From JAGOBX01 sp017999075 [NCBI: Candidatus Babelota bacterium] (GTDB lineage Bacteria > JAGOBX01), in NCBI GenBank assembly GCA_017999075.1, contig JAGOBX010000040.1, positions 1 to 13,820 of the forward strand: a stretch of 13,820 bases of DNA, given 5' to 3'. The notes under the pieces are model-generated. The model did no database searches. It was not told the origin of the DNA and worked only from the letters and a program-made list of their open reading frames with translations. Below, piece by piece: positions 1 to 6,798 of this stretch (position 1 is the first letter of the stretch; every line of letters starts with the position of its first letter). The position numbers and the translations under genes are program-made.

Positions 1-2
1 GA

Positions 3-71
3 GTTCTAACTGTTATAATCGGAAAACACAAAAAACAGGAGCCGAAATCAATTGAAATATCTGTGAAATAA
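3..71 (+). CDS. C-terminal end of an unidentified protein (cut by window edge)
   Basis: Reading frame 3 is open from the window edge and stops with TAA at 69-71, giving 22 residues: a short hydrophobic run (LTVIIG) followed by a lysine-rich, polar tail (KHKKQEP...SVK). This could be the cytoplasmic tail after a last membrane segment, but 22 residues are too few to assign a family. A strong stem-loop starts 43 bp downstream, where a gene end would be expected, and supports this frame being the real 3' end of a plus-strand gene. The other two plus frames stop early, one at codon 3 and the other at 53-55. No function is proposed. Confidence 0.4.
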   Translation, partial: VLTVIIGKHKKQEPKSIEISVK

Positions 72-114
72 TTATTGTCAAAATGAAACAGAAAATATCT
101 GTTCTCAAATTATT

Positions 115-175
115 AAATCAAAATTGCGCTGAAAATACATGGATAGCATTTATTTTCAATGCGCAATTTTGATTT
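115..175. terminator. Long near-perfect stem-loop, candidate bidirectional terminator
   Basis: Arms 115-137 and 151-175 are inverted copies of each other. They differ only by a 2-nt bulge, and the loop is 13 nt (138-150). The stem centre carries the only GC-rich part (TTGCGC / GCGCAA), and the outer stem is A-rich on the left and T-rich on the right. Read either way, a GC core is therefore followed by a U-rich stretch. Lying 43 bp after the stop of the upstream partial gene, it fits a terminator. Its length (about 23 bp of stem) is more than a terminator needs, so a dispersed palindromic repeat is the main alternative. Confidence 0.5.
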
Positions 176-380
176 GCAAAAATGACGCCTGCAGTATAAA
201 ATTTCAATAAATGAAAAATGCAGTTCTACAGGTAAATCATCGGCAAACAAGCTTCTTCTTTTTCTGTTTCAATATACATTTATTATCAATTATTTTTTCA
301 AATATACACTAATGCGCGATAAAAAAATTTCCATTTTTTTGAACTCGCCCCAGTTTAAATTTACTCTCCATTAATTTAAT

Positions 381-409
381 TTGACTTTTAAATTCAATTA
401 TATTATTTT
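381..409 (+). promoter_or_regulatory. Probable sigma-70-type promoter of cysK
   Basis: TTGACT (381-386; 5 of 6 consensus) is followed after exactly 17 bp by TATTTT (404-409; 4 of 6). Transcription would start near 416, leaving a leader of about 44 nt before the cysK ATG. The surroundings are very AT-rich, so chance -10 matches are common. The -35 match and exact spacing are what make this the best candidate. Confidence 0.45.
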
Positions 410-459
410 AAACTTATTATTTAAAATTTTAAATTTATTAATTACGGAAAATCATAATT

Positions 460-1347
460 ATGCTTACAGACAATATTCTTGATTTAATCGGCAATACGCC
501 GCTTATAAGATTAAAAAATGAAAAAATATTTGCAAAAGCGGAATTTCTTAATCCTGGCGGAAGCATAAAAGACAGAGTTGCGCTGTCAATGATAGAAGGT
601 GCAGAATCAAAAGGTCTTTTAAACAAAAACAGCATTATCATTGAACCAACTTCCGGAAACACCGGGATCGGAATTGCTCTCGTCGGAAAGATGAAAGGAT
701 ATAAAGTTAAAATTGTAATGCCTGAAAATATGAGTTCTGAAAGAAAAAAACTTATTACATCTCTTGGAGCAGAACTCATACTTACCCCGAGCAGCGAAGG
801 AATAGGCGGTGCAGTTGAATATGTAAAAAAAGAATCTAAAAAAAATAAAAATTATTTTGTCCCCCAACAATTCGAAAATCCTGATAATCCGAAAATTCAT
901 TACCAGGAAACCGCAAAAGAACTCTGGAGACAAATGAGCGGAGATATACAGTGTTTTGTTGCAGGAGTAGGAAGCGGAGGCACACTTCAGGGAGTCGGGT
1001 CATTTTTGAAAGAACACAAACATGACGTAAAAATAATTGCTGTTGAACCAAAAAATGTTTCTGCTCTTTTAGGTCATGAACCAGGGCTTCATCAGATACA
1101 GGGAATAGGCGACGGTTTTATTCCCAAAATTCTAGATGTTTCTCTTGTGGACGAAGTCATTGAAGTAACAGATGAGGATGCGGTAAATACCACAAAACAG
1201 CTCGGACAAAAATACGGATTACTTGTAGGGATTTCTTCAGGAGCCAATATATGGGCATCTAAAAAAATTTCAAAAAAAATTAAAGGAAACATTGCAACCG
1301 TTCTTCCCGACAGGGTTGAACGGTATTTCAGCACTGCGCTGATATAA
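460..1347 (+). CDS. cysK: Cysteine synthase (O-acetylserine sulfhydrylase)
   Basis: PLP enzyme that condenses O-acetyl-L-serine with sulfide to give L-cysteine and acetate, the last step of cysteine synthesis in the cytoplasm. At 295 residues it is slightly shorter than typical CysK (about 305-325). Visible family motifs: the GNTPL start block (11-15); NPGGSIKDR with the PLP Schiff-base lysine K37; PTSGNTG (63-69), the substrate-binding loop; the MPENMSSER segment (88-95); GSGGT (171-175), the phosphate-binding loop; GIGDGF (215-220); GISSGAN (257-263); and a C-terminal DRVERYFST block. The QIQGIGDGFIPK wording is closer to CysK than to CysM, and no CBS domains are attached. The ATG is preceded by only a weak purine stretch (ACGGAAA). 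It faces map convergently with 35 bp between the stops, and that gap has A/T tracts but no GC-containing hairpin. Identity is certain to family level; CysK versus another cysteine synthase isozyme is likely rather than proven. Confidence 0.95.
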   Translation: MLTDNILDLIGNTPLIRLKNEKIFAKAEFLNPGGSIKDRVALSMIEGAESKGLLNKNSIIIEPTSGNTGIGIALVGKMKGYKVKIVMPENMSSERKKLITSLGAELILTPSSEGIGGAVEYVKKESKKNKNYFVPQQFENPDNPKIHYQETAKELWRQMSGDIQCFVAGVGSGGTLQGVGSFLKEHKHDVKIIAVEPKNVSALLGHEPGLHQIQGIGDGFIPKILDVSLVDEVIEVTDEDAVNTTKQLGQKYGLLVGISSGANIWASKKISKKIKGNIATVLPDRVERYFSTALI

Positions 1348-1382
1348 AATTAAAAAAAAATTAAACTAAAAAAAATATTTTT

Positions 1383-2135
1383 CTATTGATCAATGCTGGT
1401 CAAATTAATTGATCCCTTATCAGTTATGACAATCGTATGTTCATATTGTGCTACCAGAGATTTATCAGGAGTTCTTAAAGTCCAGCCGTCTTTAGAATCA
1501 ACAACATAATTCGCATTAGAAGACACAAAACATTCAATGGCAACTACCATTCCTGACTTAAATTTTTTTTTATCTTTAGGGTCGTAATAATTTAAAATAT
1601 GATGAGGATCTTCGTGCAAAGATTTACCGACTCCATGCCCGCATAAATTCTGAATTGTTTTAAAGCCGTATTTTTTTGCTTCATTCTCAACTATTAATCC
1701 CATTAGATTAATTGCTGTTCCTGCTTTAGCTGCTGATATGCATTTATTTAAAGCTGCCAATGAACTTTTACATAAATTGGAAACTACAGGCAAAACAGGT
1801 TCCAAAGCAGTTGAAGCGCCAGTATCAGCAAAATATCCGTCAAGTTCAGCAGATACGTCAATATTAACCAAATCTCCTGATTTAATCACTCTATTTCCAG
1901 GAATACCGTGAGCCGCTTCATCATTAACGCTGATACAGGTTGCTCCAGGGAATTTATAAACTGTGCTTGGCGCAGATTTAGCTCCGTTCAATATCAGAAA
2001 ATTTCTACCGATATTATCAAGTTCTGCAGTAGTAATTCCGGGTTTTAAATTCCGGATCATTTCATTTAAAGTCAAACCAACGATTCTGCCGATGCGTTTA
2101 AAAGATGCAAGTTCTTTTTCTGAAGAAATAATCAT
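1383..2135 (-). CDS. map: Methionine aminopeptidase, type I
   Basis: Removes the initiator methionine from nascent proteins whose second residue is small; a cytoplasmic, dinuclear-metal enzyme with the pita-bread fold. All five metal ligands are visible: D93 and D104 (NIDVSAELDGYFADTG), H167 (CGHGVG), E201 (AIECF) and E232 (QYEHT). The substrate-binding histidine is H76 (AAHGIPG), and H174 (SLHEDP) matches the second conserved histidine. At 250 residues it has no N-terminal extension, as in E. coli-type enzymes. The start ATG lies 13 bp after the clpP stop and has no clear Shine-Dalgarno sequence, so translation may depend on coupling to clpP. Both act on protein processing and turnover, and the spacing argues for one clpP-map transcript. 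It is a normal-looking copy with no missing residues. Confidence 0.96.
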   Translation of the reverse strand: MIISSEKELASFKRIGRIVGLTLNEMIRNLKPGITTAELDNIGRNFLILNGAKSAPSTVYKFPGATCISVNDEAAHGIPGNRVIKSGDLVNIDVSAELDGYFADTGASTALEPVLPVVSNLCKSSLAALNKCISAAKAGTAINLMGLIVENEAKKYGFKTIQNLCGHGVGKSLHEDPHHILNYYDPKDKKKFKSGMVVAIECFVSSNANYVVDSKDGWTLRTPDKSLVAQYEHTIVITDKGSINLTSIDQ

Positions 2136-2148
2136 AATTATTTTTGAG

Positions 2149-2754
2149 TTACATTACTGAAAAATCAATTTCACTAATATTAGTTATAATTTTATCTACA
2201 ATTCCGTATTCTTTAGCCTCTTCAGCACTTAACCAAAAATTCCTATCTGAATCCTTTTCTATTTTTTCATACGGTTGACCTGTAGCCGAACTAATTAATT
2301 TATTAAGCCGTTTCCGCATTTTAATAATTTCCTGGGTTTCAATTTCTATGTCTGAAGCCTGGCCTCTCATTCCGCCTGAAGGCTGATGAATAAGATATCT
2401 GGTATTCGGCAGGGAATACCTGAATTTTTTTTCAGCTCCTAAATAAATAGTTATTCCGGCACTTGCAACCCAGCCAGTACCTATCATTACAACTTTAGGT
2501 TTTACAAACTTTATCATATCATGTATCGTATCTCCGGATTCCACGTGTCCGCCCTGAGAATTAATAATAATTTTTATTGGTTCAGTTTCAGAAAGAGACT
2601 GCAAAAAAATGAGGTCTGAGACAACTTTTCCTGCAAGTTTCTGATTAATTTCTCCGCATATCAGAACTGTCCTGGTTTTTTTTAATACTTCATTGGATTT
2701 GCGTTTTTCTTCTTTATTATTCTGATCGTCGTTTTCATTTTCTTTGTCGCACAT
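2149..2754 (-). CDS. clpP: ClpP-family ATP-dependent protease subunit, divergent (second-type) isoform
   Basis: Serine protease of the Clp family that normally forms a tetradecameric barrel fed by a ClpX/ClpA/ClpC unfoldase; cytoplasmic. At 201 residues it has the usual length. The nucleophile is S98 in GWVASAG (classical ClpP: GQAASMG) and the histidine is H123 in LIHQPSGG. Aligning from that histidine to E. coli ClpP by fixed spacing (49 residues) puts N172, in DSDRNFWLSAEEA, where the catalytic aspartate should be, so the triad reads Ser-His-Asn. D168 and D170 lie nearby and could compensate. The first ~22 residues are a charged K/E/N-rich stretch, not the usual RGERxYDIYSRLL entry that forms the axial loop. 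Downstream motifs (QGGHVESGDTIHDMI, GQASDIEIETQEI) are typical. The start is well fixed by AAAGGAG 8 nt before the ATG. It could be a second ClpP working with a main ClpP elsewhere in the genome. Confidence 0.93.
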   Translation of the reverse strand: MCDKENENDDQNNKEEKRKSNEVLKKTRTVLICGEINQKLAGKVVSDLIFLQSLSETEPIKIIINSQGGHVESGDTIHDMIKFVKPKVVMIGTGWVASAGITIYLGAEKKFRYSLPNTRYLIHQPSGGMRGQASDIEIETQEIIKMRKRLNKLISSATGQPYEKIEKDSDRNFWLSAEEAKEYGIVDKIITNISEIDFSVM

Positions 2755-2762
2755 TTTATAAT

Positions 2763-2769
2763 CTCCTTT
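2763..2769 (-). promoter_or_regulatory. Shine-Dalgarno site of clpP
   Basis: AAAGGAG on the minus strand, 8 nt before the clpP ATG at 2754. It is the strongest ribosome binding site in the window and fixes the clpP start. Most other genes here have only weak purine tracts. Confidence 0.8.
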
Positions 2770-2787
2770 AAGCTAAGCATATTGTTA

Positions 2788-2816
2788 ATTATACTCTGCT
2801 TTGAAATGATTAGTTG
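2788..2816 (-). promoter_or_regulatory. Candidate promoter of clpP-map
   Basis: A perfect -10 box TATAAT lies at 2793-2788 (minus strand). It would start transcription near 2781 and give a 27-nt leader containing the Shine-Dalgarno site. The region 16-18 bp upstream (CAACTA and overlapping hexamers) matches the -35 consensus poorly, and TGTCAA lies too far away, so an activator or a weak basal promoter is possible. The -35 region overlaps the proximal arm of the inverted repeat 2797-2888. Confidence 0.5.
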
Positions 2817-2888
2817 ACAAACCGTTTAATTGATAATCAATAAAATACGGGAAATAAATTTATTTTATAAATTAATTATTTCAAAGCA
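2797..2888. repeat. 16-nt inverted repeats enclosing palindromes upstream of clpP
   Basis: TGCTTTGAAATGATTA (2797-2812) is repeated in inverted orientation at 2873-2888 with one mismatch (15 of 16). The 60 bp between contain two further palindromes: ATTGAT-A-ATCAAT (2829-2841) and AAATAAATTTATTT near 2851-2865. The block lies between the end of the big operon and the clpP -10 box. It could be a pair of operator half-sites, a fold-back structure or a remnant of a small palindromic element. No target-site duplication is visible. Confidence 0.5.
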
Positions 2889-2898
2889 CAATATTTTA

Positions 2899-2931
2899 TT
2901 GAATTATATATCAGATTTTTCAATAATTCAA
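2899..2931 (-). terminator. AT-only hairpin after the operon's last gene (weak terminator candidate)
   Basis: Directly after the glycosyltransferase stop codon (2934-2936), 9-nt perfect inverted repeats TTGAATTAT / ATAATTCAA (2923-2931 and 2899-2907) flank a 15-nt loop. Each arm has only one G or C, and the RNA after it (UAAAAUAUUG) is not a clean U-tract, so termination here is uncertain. No better terminator was seen between 2934 and the clpP start. Confidence 0.3.
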
Positions 2932-2933
2932 CT

Positions 2934-4163
2934 TTATTTTTCTAAAATATTTTTAATTTTAAGATATACCCTGTCCCAACTGTATTCCTGCACCGTTTCA
3001 TAAGCTTTTTTTTTGACAGAGTTACATAATTTGCTATCATTTATATACATTTCAATCTTTTCAATTAAATCTTCAGCATCAAACTTTCTATAAATCAATC
3101 CGTTTTCTTTATGTTTTACAACGCTGCCCGGTCCTATTGAATCCGACACTATAACCGGAACGCCGCAAGCCATTGCTTCCAGAGTAACTATGCCAAAAGG
3201 TTCCGGCCATATAGAAGGAACAATGCAAATATCAGCGTTTTTATATACTTCAGATAATTTTTCCTGCGGAAGCCACGGAATAATTTTTATATTATTTTCA
3301 TTTAATATAAATCCATTTTCTGCAGTTATATTTAATGAGATATTTGTATATTTTTTACATAATATTTTAAATGCTTTATAAAGTATATGGAATCCTTTTG
3401 CAGGATCTGACGCTCTTCCTGCCATTAAAATATTTATATTTTTTTTGTTTTTCAAATCAGGATGTTCAGAATTGTTAAACACAAAATTGGTCAGATCTAT
3501 TCCGCTGGGTATTTTATGTATATTATTATTAAATGGCGACAGTTTGTCTTTTATAAAATCATTGTAGCAGATAATAGACGAAGCATTCCTTATTGATTCA
3601 ATAACAATTTTTTTGTAGGAAGGCAGAAACGCCAAACTTCCAAAATATTCTTGTATAAAAACTTTGGATCTGCTTGTAATTAACCATTCCAGAGCGCAGA
3701 AACTGCAGCTAAGCCAATCTTCAAAATTCCCTGTAAGATAATTCTTTTCGCAAAGACTGTTATTTTTAAAAAATATCCCGTGCTGCCTCAGGCATAACCC
3801 TTCGTACGCATAAAAACGGATGATATACTTATAATTTTTAAAATATGATATAACAGCAGGTTTAATAAACCATCCGTCTCCAAAAAAAATTAAATCAGGA
3901 TTATATTCATCTATTTTTTCTTTTAATTTTTTCGGGTAAGAAAAAAAATTAAAATTAAAAACATCCGTCTTGATTTTTTCTGTTTCAACACCGATTTTTT
4001 CAGCATTTTTCCCTCTGTTAAACCCAAATTCCATTTCAGGTATAAACAATTTTACCGTAAAATCATTATTAAATCTGGTTATTATCTCTTTTATATCAGT
4101 CCTCGCTCCGCCGTCAGGCGGCCAGTTAAAAAGAAAATCTATCACCGCTATTTTTTTTTTCAT
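2934..4163 (-). CDS. Glycosyltransferase family 4 (GT-B fold)
   Basis: Retaining GT4-type transferase of 409 residues that moves a sugar from a nucleotide donor to an unknown acceptor; probably cytoplasmic or membrane-associated. The N-terminal acceptor domain opens with PPDGGARTDI (15-24), the glycine-rich loop after strand 1. The C-terminal donor domain has AGRASDPAKGF (248-258; R250 and K256 are the usual phosphate contacts) and the EX7E motif E321-E329 inside EPFGIVTLEAMACGVPV. Between the domains lies a cysteine cluster, C124, C138, C153 and C156, matching the cysteine-containing insertion of some GT4 enzymes; a metal site is possible. There is no signal peptide or transmembrane segment. 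Its ATG overlaps the stop of the preceding radical SAM gene by 4 bp (ATGA), making it the last gene of the operon. Donor, acceptor and linkage cannot be read from sequence. Confidence 0.9.
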   Translation of the reverse strand: MKKKIAVIDFLFNWPPDGGARTDIKEIITRFNNDFTVKLFIPEMEFGFNRGKNAEKIGVETEKIKTDVFNFNFFSYPKKLKEKIDEYNPDLIFFGDGWFIKPAVISYFKNYKYIIRFYAYEGLCLRQHGIFFKNNSLCEKNYLTGNFEDWLSCSFCALEWLITSRSKVFIQEYFGSLAFLPSYKKIVIESIRNASSIICYNDFIKDKLSPFNNNIHKIPSGIDLTNFVFNNSEHPDLKNKKNINILMAGRASDPAKGFHILYKAFKILCKKYTNISLNITAENGFILNENNIKIIPWLPQEKLSEVYKNADICIVPSIWPEPFGIVTLEAMACGVPVIVSDSIGPGSVVKHKENGLIYRKFDAEDLIEKIEMYINDSKLCNSVKKKAYETVQEYSWDRVYLKIKNILEK

Positions 4164-5659
4164 TTATTTCTTATTATCTTATAAAAAAATTCATAAAATT
4201 TATCTTTACATTTTTCAATTAATATCTGGAACTTGTTAAGCACTGCTTTACGCGCAGTCAATTCATTAAAATACACTACATCCACATACTTAATTCCATA
4301 TTTCCTTATAATTCTAAACAGCTTAATTTTTCTTTGATAACGTATTATTATATTATTTCCTATTCTGTCTGTCCAGTCATTGTCATTTTCTTTATTGTAA
4401 TATACTAATCCGAATCTATCAATCAGTTTGTATTCAACAGCCCGATCTTTTCCAATATGGCAAACATCTAATCCAACAACTTTTGATATATATTCGGCAT
4501 TATTTTTCAACATATCGCAGGTAACCAAAAAATCTTCTTCTGATTCCATCGGAAATCCTGCTATCAAATCAATATTACATTTTATCCCTGCTTCAAATGT
4601 ATTTTTCAAGACAAAACGAATATCTTTTTCCTTATGAAGTTTTTTCATATTGGAAATAACATTTTGCGAACCGCTTTCTATACCAAATTCAAACTCTGTA
4701 AATCCGGCTTTTTTCAATTTTTTCATAACATCAAGCGTCATATAATCTTTAGCGACTCCAATTCCGTACATTTCAATGTCGATATTGTTATTAATTATCA
4801 AGCCGCAAAATTCAATAAGTTTAGTTATATCGGCATTTATCAGCGAATCACAAAAAAAAAACTGACGCACATTGTTACTCATCAAATGAAATTTTATTTC
4901 AGAAAATAAATTTTCAGGAGTGCGCTGTCTGAATTTTTTCCAGTATCGGTTTACGTCGCAAAATATACATTTACTTATACAACCTCTGCTAAACAGTAAA
5001 GGCAATGATTGCGTAGTATATTTATATTTTCTGAAATTTTTATAAACCGGGAACGGCAAATCATCCAGATTCCCATCTTCATCTCTTTTCAAATTTATTT
5101 TAAATGTGGTTCCAACGAATATTGTATCTGGTATATCATCAAATTTTAATTTATCCTTTAATTTAGTTAATAATTGTTTTAACGGTTCTTCTCCTTCTCC
5201 TGTAACAAATAAATCTATACAGCCGCAGCTTAAATTATTAATATCTCTGCACCACTCGGTAATAAAACAATCAGGGCCTCCAAATACAATTATTTTTTCA
5301 TGATCATTATTTTTAATATATTTTGCTATTTCAATAGACAAATATTTATTTGATAAAAAAACAGAAAAACCTATAACTTTAGATTTTATATCCAGCAAGG
5401 ATTTAAAATAAGTGTTATTCAATAAAATTTTAAAATTTTTTACAGCATTTTCTTGTGTTGACCAAAGGCGTCTATCTCCCATATTAAATTCTTTTATTTT
5501 ATCATTGTTGGTTTGCACCAAATTTGATAAGTCTAAAATATCGACAGAAAAATTATTTTTTATAAGATAAGATTCAATATAAGCAACACCTATTAAAGGA
5601 AAACTTATTAATGTATAAGGAGCAATAAATAAAGTTATATCAGGAACATTTATACTCAT
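4160..5659 (-). CDS. B12-binding-domain radical SAM protein
   Basis: A 499-residue enzyme of the cobalamin-binding radical SAM type. Residues 1-165 form a Rossmann-like B12-binding-type domain: a PLIGVAYIESYL start block, IIVFGGPD at 123-130 and VTGEGEE at 152-158. Next comes the LPFPVY linker (201-206) before the radical SAM TIM-barrel, whose cluster cysteines are C227, C231 and C234 (SRGCISKCIFC). The barrel continues with FEFGIESGSQ (323-332) and LIAGFPMESEEDF (365-377), both typical of the Elp3/MiaB-like Elp3-fold branch. The last 100 residues are basic with no SPASM cysteines. B12 radical SAM enzymes methylate unactivated carbon or phosphorus centres or rearrange rings; which applies here is unknown. 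It overlaps both neighbours by ATGA, so it is probably made in step with them. The start is fixed by the overlap, although the upstream purine tract is weak. Confidence 0.88.
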   Translation of the reverse strand: MSINVPDITLFIAPYTLISFPLIGVAYIESYLIKNNFSVDILDLSNLVQTNNDKIKEFNMGDRRLWSTQENAVKNFKILLNNTYFKSLLDIKSKVIGFSVFLSNKYLSIEIAKYIKNNDHEKIIVFGGPDCFITEWCRDINNLSCGCIDLFVTGEGEEPLKQLLTKLKDKLKFDDIPDTIFVGTTFKINLKRDEDGNLDDLPFPVYKNFRKYKYTTQSLPLLFSRGCISKCIFCDVNRYWKKFRQRTPENLFSEIKFHLMSNNVRQFFFCDSLINADITKLIEFCGLIINNNIDIEMYGIGVAKDYMTLDVMKKLKKAGFTEFEFGIESGSQNVISNMKKLHKEKDIRFVLKNTFEAGIKCNIDLIAGFPMESEEDFLVTCDMLKNNAEYISKVVGLDVCHIGKDRAVEYKLIDRFGLVYYNKENDNDWTDRIGNNIIIRYQRKIKLFRIIRKYGIKYVDVVYFNELTARKAVLNKFQILIEKCKDKFYEFFYKIIRNK

Positions 5660-6792
5660 TTTGGATCAGTTTTTTCCGTATCAATATTTCTAAACGCCGA
5701 TTTACAATTCGTCCGGCCTTTTAAATCAGACATTGATACACAATTTTTACAGCAGTATCTTGATAAATTATTTGTAATAATTTCCCAACGCAGTTTCCTG
5801 TATCCCGCACTATTCCAAATTTTAAAAAAATCATTTTTTATAAGATTTCCCCATGGCATTTCATTATACCAGAATTCACACGGAGTAAATTCTCCATTCG
5901 GATATGCCTGAATTTTATGCCAGGGAAACGAACATTTTCTTAACGGCAACCGATTTTCATTTAATAAATTGTGATTTTCATATTTATCTTCTTCATCAAA
6001 TTTATCCGGTATTCTAAAAATATCAATACTATATTTTTTAGCGTCAGAAACCACTTTATCATAAAATTCATTATATTCTTTTTTATAATTCCACATTGAC
6101 TCATTTAAAACTTCAGAAGCTTTTTTATTTATTTGAATATGCCATAAATGTATAACTTTTATTTTTAATTCCGCGGCAAGTTTCATATAATTCTCATCAT
6201 AATTTTCGACTGTTTTTTTCATGATCACAAAATTAAAATGAATCTCCGGTCTTAATTTGCCATATTTCATTTTATAAAAATTAATTTTTTTTATATTGTC
6301 AATCACTTTATCGACATTTCCATTTGTTTTTATCCATTTATAAATTTCCGGTTTATATGAATCAAAAGAAACCTGAATATGTTTTACATTATTTTCGACA
6401 ATACATTCAGCATGCTCTTCATTTAACAAATTCAAATTTGACATTATAAAAATATCGGGAATATTATATTTTTTATTGGTTAATTCAAGAATTTTGCTGA
6501 AATCAGGATGTTCCAAACTTTCAACAGTAGGAGAAAAAGCTATTTCTTTAACATACGGAAAAACATTATCTGCCAGTTTTATAAAATTATCTAAAGTCAA
6601 AATTTGATGTTCGGGTTCAGGTAAAATATAATGATGGCACATTTTGCATTTCATAGAACAATAATTTACCAGACTTAAAAACAAATGCAAAAACCTTGTT
6701 CCGTCATATTTATACTTTCCTTCAAAATAAAATAAAAAATTTTTATATAAAAAATTTTTTAATAACTGTTTTATTTCAGGATCAATAAACAT
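5656..6792 (-). CDS. Radical SAM/SPASM protein, paralogue of the next gene upstream
   Basis: A 378-residue radical SAM enzyme. The cluster motif is C45, C49, C52 (NYCSMKCKMCHH). A C-terminal SPASM domain has C287 (KCSFPW), C305 (PCEFW), C347/C348 and C351 (YCCKNC), possibly C363, with GNL and KIWNS between them, as expected for auxiliary Fe-S clusters. The SAM-binding GGEP-like position reads SPTVESL (88-94) rather than a normal GEP. It is clearly related to the upstream gene: over residues 285-359 I count 46 of 75 identical aligned positions, including the ending CVSMSDLKG. SPASM enzymes modify peptides, sugars, alcohols or proteins; no precursor peptide is nearby, so a small-molecule or glycan substrate is favoured by context only. 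It begins 6 bp after the upstream stop and ends in an ATGA overlap with the B12 radical SAM gene. Confidence 0.88.
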   Translation of the reverse strand: MFIDPEIKQLLKNFLYKNFLFYFEGKYKYDGTRFLHLFLSLVNYCSMKCKMCHHYILPEPEHQILTLDNFIKLADNVFPYVKEIAFSPTVESLEHPDFSKILELTNKKYNIPDIFIMSNLNLLNEEHAECIVENNVKHIQVSFDSYKPEIYKWIKTNGNVDKVIDNIKKINFYKMKYGKLRPEIHFNFVIMKKTVENYDENYMKLAAELKIKVIHLWHIQINKKASEVLNESMWNYKKEYNEFYDKVVSDAKKYSIDIFRIPDKFDEEDKYENHNLLNENRLPLRKCSFPWHKIQAYPNGEFTPCEFWYNEMPWGNLIKNDFFKIWNSAGYRKLRWEIITNNLSRYCCKNCVSMSDLKGRTNCKSAFRNIDTEKTDPK

Positions 6793-6798
6793 ATTACT

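Larger units (their letters stand above)
72..459. other. Non-coding region between partial gene and cysK
   Basis: This 388-bp stretch has no credible coding sequence on either strand. The longest ATG-started frame noticed by eye (312-374, plus) is 20 codons with no ribosome binding site. It holds the stem-loop at 115-175 and a probable cysK promoter at 381-409. Between them are AT-rich tracts and an all-A:T hairpin at 321-340. The expected cysK leader after the promoter is only about 44 nt, too short for a T-box or SAM riboswitch. No such element was recognised upstream either. Confidence 0.6.

Noticed and set aside
267-312. Near-direct repeats TTTCAATATACATTTA / TTTCAAATATACACTA, checked as a possible CRISPR or iteron array.
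   Set aside because: Only two imperfect copies with no regular spacing or further units.
321-340. Perfect hairpin AAAAAAAT-TTCC-ATTTTTTT upstream of cysK.
   Set aside because: Pure A:T homopolymer pairing, expected by chance here; no GC and no flanking U-tract to support termination or regulation.
312-374. 20-codon plus-strand frame starting MRDKK.
   Set aside because: No ribosome binding site, no recognisable motif and too short to distinguish from chance.
438-1334. Minus-strand open frames opposite cysK (for example 438-779 and 1092-1334).
   Set aside because: They are antisense shadows of the cysK coding sequence, without ribosome sites or family resemblance.
1328-1342. TCAGC-ACTGC-GCTGA hairpin at the end of cysK as a bidirectional terminator.
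   Set aside because: It lies inside the coding sequence, has a 5-bp stem and no U-tract follows in either direction.
2814-2819. Perfect TTGACA on the plus strand.
   Set aside because: No reasonable -10 at 16-18 bp and no plus-strand gene downstream; all genes to its right within reach run on the minus strand.
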